From Lobulomyces angularis (lineage: Eukaryota > Chytridiomycota > Chytridiomycetes > Lobulomycetales > Lobulomycetaceae): DNA of 17,897 nucleotides. Made by a program: the position numbers and the translations under genes. The stretch spans positions 7,349-25,245 of the forward strand of contig JADHYX010000227.1 of NCBI GenBank assembly GCA_027604685.1, written 5' to 3'. The notes under the pieces were generated by a model. That model was not told the origin of the DNA. It searched no databases and saw only the letters and a list, made by a program, of their open reading frames with translations. Of this stretch, positions 1 through 9,870 are shown in pieces; the stretch's first letter is position 1; every line of letters starts with the position of its first letter.

Positions 1-43
1 AAAAAAAAAAAAAAAAAAAAAAAAATTTTTATTCCATTATTAC

Positions 44-1877
44 CGAATGATATCTTTTAAATTAAATTTTTTTGAAACAGCAATTTTTTTGTATTTGGGG
101 CAAAGAAAAAACGCTAGAAAATATATGGGCTCTTGATAAAAAGTAGAATATAATTGAATCAAATTAATAATTTGGAGTTTGAAATCTTCCAAATGTTGTG
201 GTATTATAATCTTGCGTACTTTTTCATATGCTATGATAAACTGTGGCCAAATGTCACCAATATTAGAATTTTCATTCTCTAAATTAGATATAGTTTCTTT
301 AAGTGGTGATATGATATTTAAAATAATTTGGTTTTCTAAAAAATGATAAGGATCATCTTTCAAAACCTCTAAAATATTGTTATTTGAGGAATTAGAATCA
401 CTTGTGGTTGAGGCATTGCTGACGTGATTTTTAACTATTTCTTCTAAAGTTTCAACATTTTTGAACATCTAGGTTTTTTTTTTTTAGCATGTATACAAAA
501 AAAGTACCTGATGGTAAAAACTCCACCTTGAATCTACTGTTGATTCCGAATCAATCTCTAAAAATGGTTCTTTTTTTTTATTTTTTCCTGGAAAATTTTC
601 AATATCTAATTGATGCAGATAATTTATTAAGGTCTTATTATTTTTTAAAATTGTATTAACTCTAGTATTTGTGCACTTTTCTACAGAATTTATTTAATAA
701 AATGATACAATAACAGAATATATATAATTTTTTTTTTTTTTTTTGCTTAATAGTTACCTATTAAATGCCTCAAAATTGCATTAAAATCGTGCAAAACTGA
801 TCTTAAAGGAGTAATATGAGGATACCTTTCCTGAATCAGTTTTTTAAAGGACATCATAACATTTGAATTATCAGATACAACCGCTAAGCAGCTTTGAAAG
901 TTAAAATTCTTTTCCTTAAAAATATCTTCAATTCCTGTTAAAATATTAGGGGCTAAACGCAAATTCTTCCTCATGTTTATATTTCCAATATAGTACTTAA
1001 AATTCTCTGCTCCTTTCTAAAAATTAAAAACACCAAAAAAGGAAACTTTGTTATTGAAAGAAAAATAGTAGTTTTACCCGAAGAATTACAGCATATCTGG
1101 TATGTTCATCAAAATCTGCCCACCCATCCAGCACCACTGTTAAGCTGTCTTGCATCTTTACTTCTAAATTCTTTTCACACACCATTCCCTTATAAAGTTC
1201 TGGAATGGCAGAATTGAATAAATTAAATCTATCTGGTAACTCAAAGTGTCTTCCCTCACTCAACACTTTTTGGTAGTCCTAATTACTTTTTTTTCAAACT
1301 AACTATGCAAAAAAAAATAGAAATACCATGAAAAATGGATTCTCCATCAGTCGAAAACCAACAATCCCAGAAACGATTACAAACTTTGCAAATCCTAAAT
1401 GTAATTTTTTACTTTCATTATCAGATATTGAACGAAACGATTTTTGAAGTTTAGGTCGCTTTTGAACTGCTGCCTCTTTGTCAACAACAACAGGACTAAC
1501 ATTTTGCAAAACGTCCCTCTCTAATTCTCCTTTCTTTTGAAACTGATTTAAGTTTGCAAAATATAGCTCCCTATTTTGAGCTGATATGGCTGGACATAAC
1601 GAGACGTGCTTGGGAAAATTGTGAACTCTTCCTTCCAACTTTTCCAGACAATAAGAACACTGTGCTAAATTTCTATTGTTTTTTTTATTAACAGATCGCT
1701 TAAATCCACTCCATCTGTAGTCAAGACTCTTATTTTGGCTTAAGTTGACTAAAATTAGTTCTCCTTCAGATTTGGGAAAAAAGAAAAAAAAACGAGATTA
1801 AAAAAAAAATAAATACAAAAGAAAGTGAAACCATAATCAAATTCTTGTTCTGAAGGTAGGGTATTAAACTTGCTCAT
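44..1877 (-). CDS. BED-finger hAT transposase-like protein, partial (runs off left edge)
   Basis: Exons on the minus strand: 1877-1832, 1763-1327, 1278-1078, 1016-758, 680-508 and 468-44, all GT-AG and phase-consistent, giving 513 codons so far. A BED zinc finger lies at about residues 30-73: W33 and F36, then C51-x2-C54-x13-H68-x3-C72. An hAT-type segment follows (around GFAKFVIVSGIVGF and MENPFF), then the DGW motif with catalytic-type Asp212, the VVSDNSN motif with Asp277, the RSVLHDFN block with His304 (hAT proteins usually have Cys where Ser sits), and the DSRWSFYHQM block. A TAA at 42-40 could end the gene. I prefer a donor GT at 43-42, because the usual C-terminal hAT dimerisation domain is still missing and would lie left of the window. 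The frame is open throughout, so the visible part is not a decayed copy. The first exon (1877-1832) is the least certain. The protein could be an active transposase or a domesticated gene; no terminal inverted repeats or target duplication can be seen here. Confidence 0.82.
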
Positions 1878-2353
1878 ATGAACCAAATTTGTAGAGTTTA
1901 AAAACTGAATTTTTTCAAAAATGATTGGCTCAACTTAAGCCCACCATGCCCAGCCATAATTCCCAAATCCACGCCGTTCCAATAGATGCCTTCTTCATCA
2001 CTAAACATTTTCCATCACAAATATAATGTCTAATGCTCATCAACTTTCTCTTATATACATAATTATTAGAAATTAGGTAGCCAACTACAACTGAAACTAA
2101 ATTGAATTTTGAAATAATGAAGAATTAAAGTTCTTATCGTATTTAAAAATTCAAATAAATTTATTTAAAAAAATAAAAAAAATTAATCTAAATGGGTTTT
2201 AAAGTTTTAAAACAATGTTGAATTTTTTTATTTTTCTCTTAATTGTTTTGGTCAATCATTGATTTTATTGATGTTGAAAAAAGAAAATTTTTTAATTTTA
2301 ATTTTTATTTTTAATTTGAATTAAACAATCAAATAACTTAAAAAGTTTATTTA
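1878..2353. other. Intergenic region between hAT gene and CCCH gene
   Basis: This is the divergent upstream region of the hAT gene (minus) and the CCCH gene (plus). Most of it is AT-rich with A/T runs. The stretch from about 1930 to 2010 is clearly richer in G and C and holds an open 36-codon minus-strand reading frame (2008-1898), discussed under findings. I see no recognisable promoter element or RNA gene. Confidence 0.5.
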
Positions 2354-2820
2354 ATGGGAAAGGTTTGCTTTAATTTTCAGAAAGGTATGTAAAGCGTTAC
2401 TTTTTTTTATTTTTTGAGAATGGATAAATAAAAATATATAATAAAATTAAGTTTTGCACCAAAATGCTAAAGTTAACTAACAAAAAATTAGGCTTTTGCA
2501 AATTTGGCGACAACTGTACATATGAGCATACAGCTGCCAATACAAATCATGTTAATTTGCAAAGTAAATATCATTTTAATAATAAGAATAAAAATTTTCG
2601 AAACCAGAATTTTAAAAAGTATAAAAGTTATTCACCAGTTGAAAAAGGAGAATTAATTGGTAAATATATTTTATGTTAGCTGTATGTTGAATCTACCTAA
2701 CCCTTTTTTTTTTCAATAAAAGAAATTGAAGGCATTCAAACTTACGTCAAAAAATCATTTTTTGAGAATCCTTGGAAGGAGTTGGAAGATAAATTAACAT
2801 TGCATACTGATATTTCGTGA
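2354..2820 (+). CDS. Small single CCCH zinc-finger protein (98 aa)
   Basis: Exons 2354-2384, 2492-2659 and 2723-2820, joined by GT-AG introns of 107 and 63 nt; 98 residues ending in TGA. The 31-nt first exon encodes MGKVCFNFQKG. Joined to exon 2 it completes a canonical CCCH finger, C5-x7-C13-x5-C19-x3-H23, so intron 1 falls inside the finger. That perfect spacing is the main reason for choosing this start; an ATG at 2464 would leave the finger without its first cysteine. After the finger come a basic, Asn/Lys/Phe-rich stretch and a C-terminal piece with a FENPWKELE motif. Such fingers bind RNA or act in mRNA export. An N-terminal CCCH finger followed by a low-complexity tail resembles the start of NUP42/NUPL2-type nucleoporins, but no FG repeats are present, so the function is not assigned. 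Divergent from the hAT gene and upstream of RPC2 on the same strand. Confidence 0.78.
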
Positions 2821-3331
2821 TTTTTTATTTTAATATTTTTACATTTCCATTGCCTCATTACAGTCAATCAATGTTTTAATGGTGTGAAGATAGTATCACA
2901 AAAGATCTTTATTATACTATATACCTTTGCTTTATATGAAAGCAAGTGGTAAAAGTATTCTCGCTTTTAACATACAAAGTTTTTATTGTTTTTGATAAAA
3001 TTATGTATTTAGATTTTTTCTGCAGAAATAAATTAAAGGTTATTCATGTCTAAAAGAAAAAAAAAACTGAAAAGTTTTATTTTTGTTATCATCTTAAAAA
3101 ATAATTACCTCCATTTAGAAATTTCTAATAGAAATTAAAAATTTGTTTTTTGAACCTTACAATTTTAGATCTAATTCCATAAGATTATCTATTTTAATTA
3201 TTCATTAGAACTTCAGTAATTTTAGGATATATTTTCCATTATCTTAAAAGAGAAATATAATTTAATTAATTATCTCTGAAATACTGTATTTTTACTATAC
3301 TTAAATTTTTTTTTTTTTATCTATTTTTGAT
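2821..3331. other. Intergenic region upstream of RPC2
   Basis: AT-rich spacer between the CCCH gene stop and the RPC2 start. It contains an AATAAA at 3027-3032 that could be the polyadenylation signal of the CCCH gene, and a T-run directly before the RPC2 start. I see no ORF or RNA gene. Confidence 0.5.
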
Positions 3332-6300
3332 ATGGCTACCAATAATTATACTATTGGAAGAGGAAAAGGAAGTTCAATTTTTGAAACTGATACCAATTCT
3401 AGAGATGATCTGAGATATTGGAAAAAAGATATTACAAAAAAAATTGATAAAGTTGAAGTAGGATAACATATTTTAAAAATTAAAAAATTTTGAGTGTTTT
3501 TTATAATTTAATGATAATTTTTAAACAGGATAAATGGAGATTGCTTCCTGCTTTTTTACAAACTAAAGGACTGGTTAAGCAGCATATTGATTCTTTTAAT
3601 TATTTTATCGAAACAGACATTAAGCAGATTATGCTAGCCAACTCAACTATATTGAGTGATGTTGATCCGAAATTTTATATCAAGTTTAATGACATCAGAA
3701 TTGCTGTTCCTGAAAGTTATGACGCTCAAACACAGATAACCAACGAAGTTACACCACACGAATGTCGTCTAAGAGAAACAACTTATGCTGGATTCATATA
3801 TGTTGACATTAATTATACCAGAGGTAATACGCTTTTTTAAATTATTAATTTTTTATTTAAATTCTTACTTTTAGGAAGTAAGGTCATCTCAAAAAGAAAT
3901 ATACAGATTGGTAGAATGCCAATTATGTTGAAGAGCTCTAAATGCGTACTGGCAAATCTTCCTCCTGAAGATGTAGTAAAACTAGGAGAGTGTCCATTAG
4001 ATCCAGGTTAATTTTAACAAATTTGATTTCTTATGAAATCTTTATTAGGTGGCTATTTTATCGTTAAAGGAGCAGAAAAAGTAATTCTAATTCAAGAGCA
4101 ATTATCAAAAAATAGAATTATTATCGAAACAGATCGGAAAGGTTTCATTCAAGCTACTGTGACGAGGTAAACTCAGATTTTATAATATTTCGTCCAAACT
4201 TTTTTTTTTTTTGTTAGTTCTACTCATGAAAAAAAAAGTAAATCTTATGTTGCCTCTGATAAATTTGGAAAAATTTTTTTAAAGCATAATAGTCTATCTA
4301 GCGATATACCCGTATTTGTTGCTCTTAAGGTGACTCTTGTAAACAACTTTCGTTAGCTCTAATACTATTTAGGGAATGGGGATTCAAAATGATAGAGAAA
4401 TTGTTGAATTAATATGTGGCGATGATCCCGATTTATTAGATTTTTTGATACCGTCATTGGAGGATTCAGCGAAATCTGGAGCAAAAACTCAATTGCAAGC
4501 ATTAGAATTTATTGGTGGTAAAATAAAAATGACGGCTAAAAGTTTTAGAATTGGAATAAAAAGGGATTGGGTTGAAGAAGCCAGGTAAGTGTCCTGCTGT
4601 AAAAATGTTAATAAAAGAAAAAAAAAAAAAACCAGAGATCTTTTGGCGGGAACTGTATTGGCACATGTCCCAGTACCTGATATTGATGGTCGCGCTAATT
4701 TTAGACCTAAAGCCGCATACATTGCGGTAATGACAAGGAGGTATTCTTAAAAAAAATTATTTAAAGCATCTAAAAATTATAGAGTTTTACAAGCATTGAA
4801 GCAAGGGGGTGTGGTAGACGATCGCGATTTTGTTGGTAACAAGAGATTAGAGCTGTAAGTCATTTATTCAATTTTTAAATCTGTTTCATTGCTTTTAAAA
4901 AATTAGAGCAGGACAGTTATTAGGTTTATTATTTGAGGATTTTTTTAAAAGTTGGATCTCACAAGTAAAAAGAACTGTTGACCTACAATTAAAAAAAAGC
5001 AACAGAACAGCACAGTATGATGCTGCAACCGCCTTGACTCAAACTTCCAGAATGGTAAAGTTTTAAAATTGATAGTGTCATTTATATTTTTGATAAGATA
5101 ACTGATGGGTTGTTTCGGGCTATTTCTTCTGGAAACTGGAATGTAAAACGTTTTAAAATGGAGGTATTATAAATAAGAAAAGTCTAGTAACATTTGTTTT
5201 TAGAGAGCTGGAATTACACAGGTCTTGAATCGGCTGAGTTACATTTCCGCCTTGGGAATGTTAACAAGAATAAATTCTCAATTTGAAAAAACTAGGAAAG
5301 TCTCGGGACCACGTGCTTTACAAGTAAAAAACCTTATGCAGAAATAAAAATTTTTTATGATTTCAAAATTAAATTTTAGACTTCGCAGTGGGGTATGTTA
5401 TGTTTCAGTGATACGCCAGAAGGTGAAGCGTGTGGTTTAGTTAAAAATTTGGCCCTTACTGCGTATGTATTCATTCAAATTTTATTTTTAATTTTCATTA
5501 CTCTTTTAGACACATCACTACTGAATGCGACGATGAACCTGTAAAAAAATTGCTGTTTATTCTTGGTACGGAGGATATCAATCTTTTAACTGGTTTAGAT
5601 CTATACAATAGTCCTCAAACTTATTTAGGTGATAATAAACAAAAAAACACTAAAATTTATGATATTAAAATTAAAAATGAATGTAGTTTTTTTGAATGGT
5701 ATTTTAATTGGGGTTCATCGTAACCACAGATTATTTGTCTCAAATTTTAGAAAATTAAGAATGGATGGAAGAATAGGGCCGTTTATTTCAATATTCACTC
5801 AAATACAACAAAGACAGATTAATATTAGTAGTGATGGAGGAAGAGTTTGTAGACCATTGATTATCGTTGAAAAAGGTACATATTTTAATCTTTTTACTAA
5901 CTAAAAAAAAAAAATATTTGTATTAGGCAAAAGTTTGATTCAAGAAGATGATATTAAGGATATAATCTGTGGGGTAAAAATGTTTGATGACTTGGTAAAA
6001 GAAGGAAAAATAGAATATTTGGATGTGAACGAAGAAGGTGATCAGATGATTGCAGTTTTTGAAAGTGACATAAAATATGATCCAGACGAATCTGAAAAGA
6101 TAGAAAGATTACTTGCTGAGAGATTACTGTTAGAAAAAACAACAGGAATACCATCAAAAGCACCATTACCTGTCCCAACCAATACCACACATCTAGAAAT
6201 TGCACCATTAGCTGTTTTAGGTGAATTAAGATTTTTTTAACTTTTTATCTAAGTTTGTTTTAGGTGCCGTTGCTGGGTTAATTCCTTACCCTCATCACAA

Positions 6301-8034
6301 TCAATCTCCTAGAAACACTTATCAATGTGCGATGGGAAAGCAAGCTATTGGTGCAATTGCATATAATCAGTTAACGAGAATGGATACCTTGCTCTATTTA
6401 CTTGTGTATACCCAGCAACCTATGGTAAAAACCAGAACAATAGAATTAATTGGTTATGATAAAACCCCGGCTGGTCAAAACGTAAAAAAAATTTTTTTTT
6501 TTTTTTGGAACACTTCAATTTTTATGCTATCTACTTTTAAGGCCACTGTTGCGGTAATGTCTTTTAGTGGATATGACATAGAAGACGCTCTAGTTATGAA
6601 TAAGGTTAGCAATTGAAATTCAAAATTAAGTTTATTGTCATGATAGGGATCGCTTGATAGGGGTTTTGGTAGATGTCAAGTATTACGAAGATATGGACAA
6701 GTTTTGAAAACTTACCCAAATCGAACATATGATAGATTAGTATCTGTCTCTAAAGCAGATATAGATGATGAAAAATACAGTATTATTGATGAAGATGGTA
6801 TAGCCCATGTTGGTGAAAGAATTAAGAACGATATGATTTTTATAAATAAACAATCTCCACAAGAAACAAGTTCAACGGTAGGAGCAACTGATATTGTTGA
6901 AAGCACCACCACAAGTTTCAAGCCGACTCCGAGTACTTTTAAATATCCTGCGGAAGCATATATTGACTCTGTAACGCAACTCTAATTAACGAAGTAATTG
7001 ATTTGTCAATTTTTTTTTTTTTGTTAGGCACTGTTTACCACAAACCAGGATGATCAAACTCTGATTAAAGTTAAAATTAGACAAACTAGAAGGCCAGAGC
7101 TAGGAGATAAGTTTTCTTCCAGACACGGGCAAAAAGGTGTAGTTGGAATTATAGTCCCAACAGAAGATATGCCATTCGCAGACAGTGGGATAATACCAGA
7201 CATTATTATGAACCCTCACGGTTTTCCATCTCGTATGACAGTTGGTAAAATGATCGAACTTTTGGCTGGAAAAGCAGGAGTATTGAAAGGAGAATTACAA
7301 TATGGAACAGTAACAATTTAAAATTTTAAAAAATTTAAATTTTCGATAGTGTTTTGGTGGAAGTAAAGTTGCTGACATGTCACGAATATTAATTGAAAAT
7401 GGTTATAATTATTCTGGAAAAGATTATGTTACATCAGGGATTACGGGTACAAAATTAATTTTTTTTATAAATTATTTTTCTTTTCATAAATTATTTTTTT
7501 TTATAAATTATTTTTTTTTTATAAATTATTTTTTTCTTATTTTTTTTTTTTTAGGTGAACCACTACAAGCTTATATATTCTTTGGACCCGTTTATTATCA
7601 AAAACTAAAACACATGGTTATGGATAAAATGCATGCAAGAGCAAGGTTACTACAAAAAACTTTTATTCATGAAAGCTAATTTTTTTTCAATTAAAAATTA
7701 TTATAGAGGGCCAGTGGCTGTGCTTACGAGGCAACCAACAGAAGGTAGATCAAGAGATGGTGGGCTAAGGTTAGGAGAAATGGAAAGAGATTGCTTAATT
7801 GGACATGGGGCATCAAGTTTATTAATGGAAAGATTACTGTTTTCTAGTGATGCTTACGATACAGAGGTATGTAAATTTTGTGGATTGGTTGGAGGATGGC
7901 AGGGATTTTGTACATTCTGTCAAAGTAGAAGTGGAATTGTTGAAGTTAAGATTCCTTATGCTTGTAAACTTTTATTTCAAGAATTAATGAGTATGAATGT
8001 TGTTCCAAGAATTAGGGTTACTGATTGGGAGTAG
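3332..8034 (+). CDS. RPC2: DNA-directed RNA polymerase III subunit RPC2 (second-largest, beta-like)
   Basis: Catalytic-core subunit of nuclear RNA polymerase III (tRNA, 5S rRNA, U6 synthesis). Twenty-two exons: 3332-3457, 3529-3823, 3875-4006, 4049-4166, 4218-4329, 4373-4584, 4636-4740, 4783-4854, 4907-5054, 5098-5163, 5204-5323, 5380-5462, 5510-5628, 5687-5875, 5927-6220, 6264-6481, 6542-6604, 6647-6970, 7028-7309, 7350-7446, 7555-7645, 7707-8034. The phase closes exactly to 1197 residues, slightly longer than the usual 1130-1150. Diagnostic blocks: [20 protein letters not shown] (start of exon 2), [17 protein letters not shown] (512-528), GYDIEDA (813-819), [12 protein letters not shown] (958-969) and the C-terminal zinc ribbon CKFC...CTFC (1144-1160). 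Pol III rather than Pol I or II is indicated by the HIDSFNYF and [13 protein letters not shown] contexts and the [11 protein letters not shown] end. The motif before SDTPEGE reads CF where CP is usual. The first 42 residues are not conserved, so the first exon is less certain. Confidence 0.96.
7447..7554 (+). repeat. Short tandem repeat in RPC2 intron 20
   Basis: This 108-nt intron is the longest in the gene. It contains four copies of ATAAATTA, starting at 7467, 7486, 7503 and 7521, each separated by a T-run, giving a period of 17-19 nt. The expansion explains why the intron is about twice as long as its neighbours. A pyrimidine tract ending in TTTAG closes it. Confidence 0.7.
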
Positions 8035-8471
8035 AATTTTAAATTCATTTTTTTTTTTTTAATATTTATTTTTTAATTTTTTATTTATCAAAAGCTGCTT
8101 CATTATTATTATTTTTTTTTTCCTGTTTTAATAATTTTATCTACATGTATTATTTAAATTTTATTATTATTTTTCTCATAAAAAAATTTTTATTTATTTC
8201 AAATATTTCCTAGAAATTGTTTTTTTTTTTTTTTTTTTATTTAAAGAAAAATTTCAAATCTCAATTTAAAATTAGATTTACATTTTTCAATGTTTCAACA
8301 GAAAGAAAACTAATAAAAAAAAAGAAATGATGTGTAAAAAAAAAAAAAAAAAATTTTTTTGAAAATTTTAGATGCAGGTTAAGTGTCAATTTCAGTTTTT
8401 TATATTTTTAATTCTTTTACATTGTGAAATATTTAATAAGCCTTCCCTTTTTTAATTTTTTATATTTTTTT
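8035..8471. other. Convergent 3' intergenic region, RPC2 / TTC36-like
   Basis: About 440 bp between the stop codons of two converging genes, almost entirely A and T with homopolymer runs of up to about 18 bases. An AATAAA at 8312-8317 could serve RPC2, but at this base composition chance occurrence is likely. I see no coding potential. Confidence 0.45.
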
Positions 8472-9220
8472 TTATTTTTTCATCTCATTTTTCAACATTT
8501 CAGCTACCATATTATTACACCTAAAAAAAAAAAATTAAAAAACATTTTTTTTATTTTTTTTTATATATTTTTTATAATTACAATTTAGCATATGGATTAT
8601 TTTTAACTTCTAATTTTGCCAAATCGTTACCAAATTTGGCACCTTCTAAAAAATCTAATTCTGCTCCTAATTCATCTTTTAATTCTTTTTTTATTAGTCC
8701 TCTTTGAGTATAAGCCTATTTTAAAATAAATAAAAAAAAAGGAAGTTAAAAAAAAAAGAAAAGTTTAAAAAAAATTTTACATTTCCCAACAATAACTTTT
8801 GACCACCTCCATATTCAATAGCTAAGTTTAAATCCAGCAGCGCTTCATCTAATTTATTTACCATTCTAAAGTAATTAGCTCTATTATTGTAAACAGAAGC
8901 ATATGTTGAACAAGTTTCAATGATTTTGTTAAATATGTTTAATCCTTTTGAAAATTCATTATTTTTTATAAACTCTATTGCTTTCAATTCATCATGTTTT
9001 ATTTGTGTTAAGATATTTTTGTCAATTTTTTCTTCATAATTTATTTTGGTAGAGTTTTCTTCATTTTCTACCACAGCTTAATTTTTTTTGTGAAATATTA
9101 CATTAACTTTTAAAAGATTTTATTTTTTTTATTTTTTATTTATTTTTTACCAAAACCTTCGTCTGGGTTAAAAATTCTAGATAATATATCTTCATCGTTC
9201 TTGGAAAGATTCTGCTGCAT
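8472..9220 (-). CDS. TTC36: TTC36-like tetratricopeptide repeat protein
   Basis: Minus-strand exons 9220-9151, 9076-8781, 8715-8582 and 8520-8472, with introns of 74, 65 and 61 nt, give 182 residues ending in TAA; animal TTC36 is about 189. The N-terminus carries the family hallmark RIFNPDEGF right after a short acidic lead. Exon 2 holds the TPR helices (ASVYNNRANYFRMVNKLDEA, then AIEYGGGQ). Exon 3 begins AYTQRGLI and ends in NPYAKL, and exon 4 completes the NPYAxLCNxMVAEML signature. The final two exons are too short to show as long ORFs but match the family order exactly. TTC36 (HBP21) is described as an Hsp70-binding TPR protein; a role in flagellated cells is my inference from the divergent SPEF1 neighbour. 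The start ATG sits at the head of exon 1, with no competing upstream ATG examined in detail. Confidence 0.88.
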
Positions 9221-9870
9221 TAAATAGAAACTAAAAGAAAAAATTTAAATTTTTTTTTTTTGGGGATAGATAATAATTTTTTTTTCAACTAATTTTTTAA
9301 ACAAAAGTACTTTAGATTTAAAATTGATTGTACAATATTCTACTTAAGTTTAACTGTAAACCAAGTTCTGTGTTTTAAGGCTATCTCTCGTTATGAGCTG
9401 CAGTTTGTTTTATACAGAAACAAAACAAATAAATGTTACCAAATTTTGGTAAAGGATAAGAATTCCATTTTCAATGCGTTATCAAATGGTTACTACTTTG
9501 TTTTTTTTTTTATGTTTACATCAAGATGGCCACTACAGAACATTTCATAGTTTATACCAAAATTAAGTCTCCTGGTTTATTATAATTTTTTAAATTATTT
9601 CTTTTCATTTAACATTAAAAATTTTTTTAAAAGTAATAATTTACTTCTATAAAATTAGAAATGAAAACCAGAGAACCAAAACTTTTAAAATTAAACAAAA
9701 GTAGAATAATACATTTTGTTTAAATCTTAGCTCTTTTAATAATTGAATTACTCTATTTTTTTTTTTAAATTTAAAAAAATCAGATCAATTTTTAACTAAA
9801 TTGGTAAAAACGCGAATATCAAATTTTTTTCAAAATTAATTGTTAAAAAAAAAAAAAAATCTTTGCAAAA
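9221..9870. promoter_or_regulatory. Divergent promoter region between TTC36-like and SPEF1-like genes
   Basis: A 650-bp region separates the start codons of the divergently transcribed TTC36-like (minus) and SPEF1-like (plus) genes, so it must carry both promoters. The central part (about 9360-9560) is less homopolymeric than the flanks and contains the palindrome listed separately. No ORF or RNA gene is visible. Confidence 0.5.
9436..9452. promoter_or_regulatory. Perfect 8-bp-arm palindrome, candidate transcription-factor site
   Basis: TTACCAAA-T-TTTGGTAA is a perfect inverted repeat with a one-base spacer, lying between two divergent genes. The GTTACC...GGTAA arms loosely resemble RFX X-box half-sites, which control ciliary genes, but the half-site spacing is wider than a standard X-box. 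Function is inferred only. Confidence 0.3.

Noticed and set aside
40..42. TAA as the natural stop of the hAT gene
   Set aside because: The hAT dimerisation domain is missing and a GT donor overlaps this codon, so continuation past an intron beyond the left edge is more likely. The stop cannot be fully excluded.
2464..2491. ATG at 2464 as start of the CCCH protein
   Set aside because: This start removes the first finger cysteine; 2464-2491 fits as the 3' end of intron 1 ending in AAATTAG.
4489..4722. Minus-strand open frame antisense to RPC2
   Set aside because: It overlaps conserved RPC2 exons and an intron, and the translation is low-complexity with no recognisable motif.
5954..6208. Minus-strand open frame opposite RPC2 exon 15
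   Set aside because: It is a hydrophobic shadow of a conserved coding exon.
6712..6921. Minus-strand open frame opposite RPC2 exon 18
   Set aside because: The plus-strand frame is required for RPC2, and the antisense product has no family resemblance.
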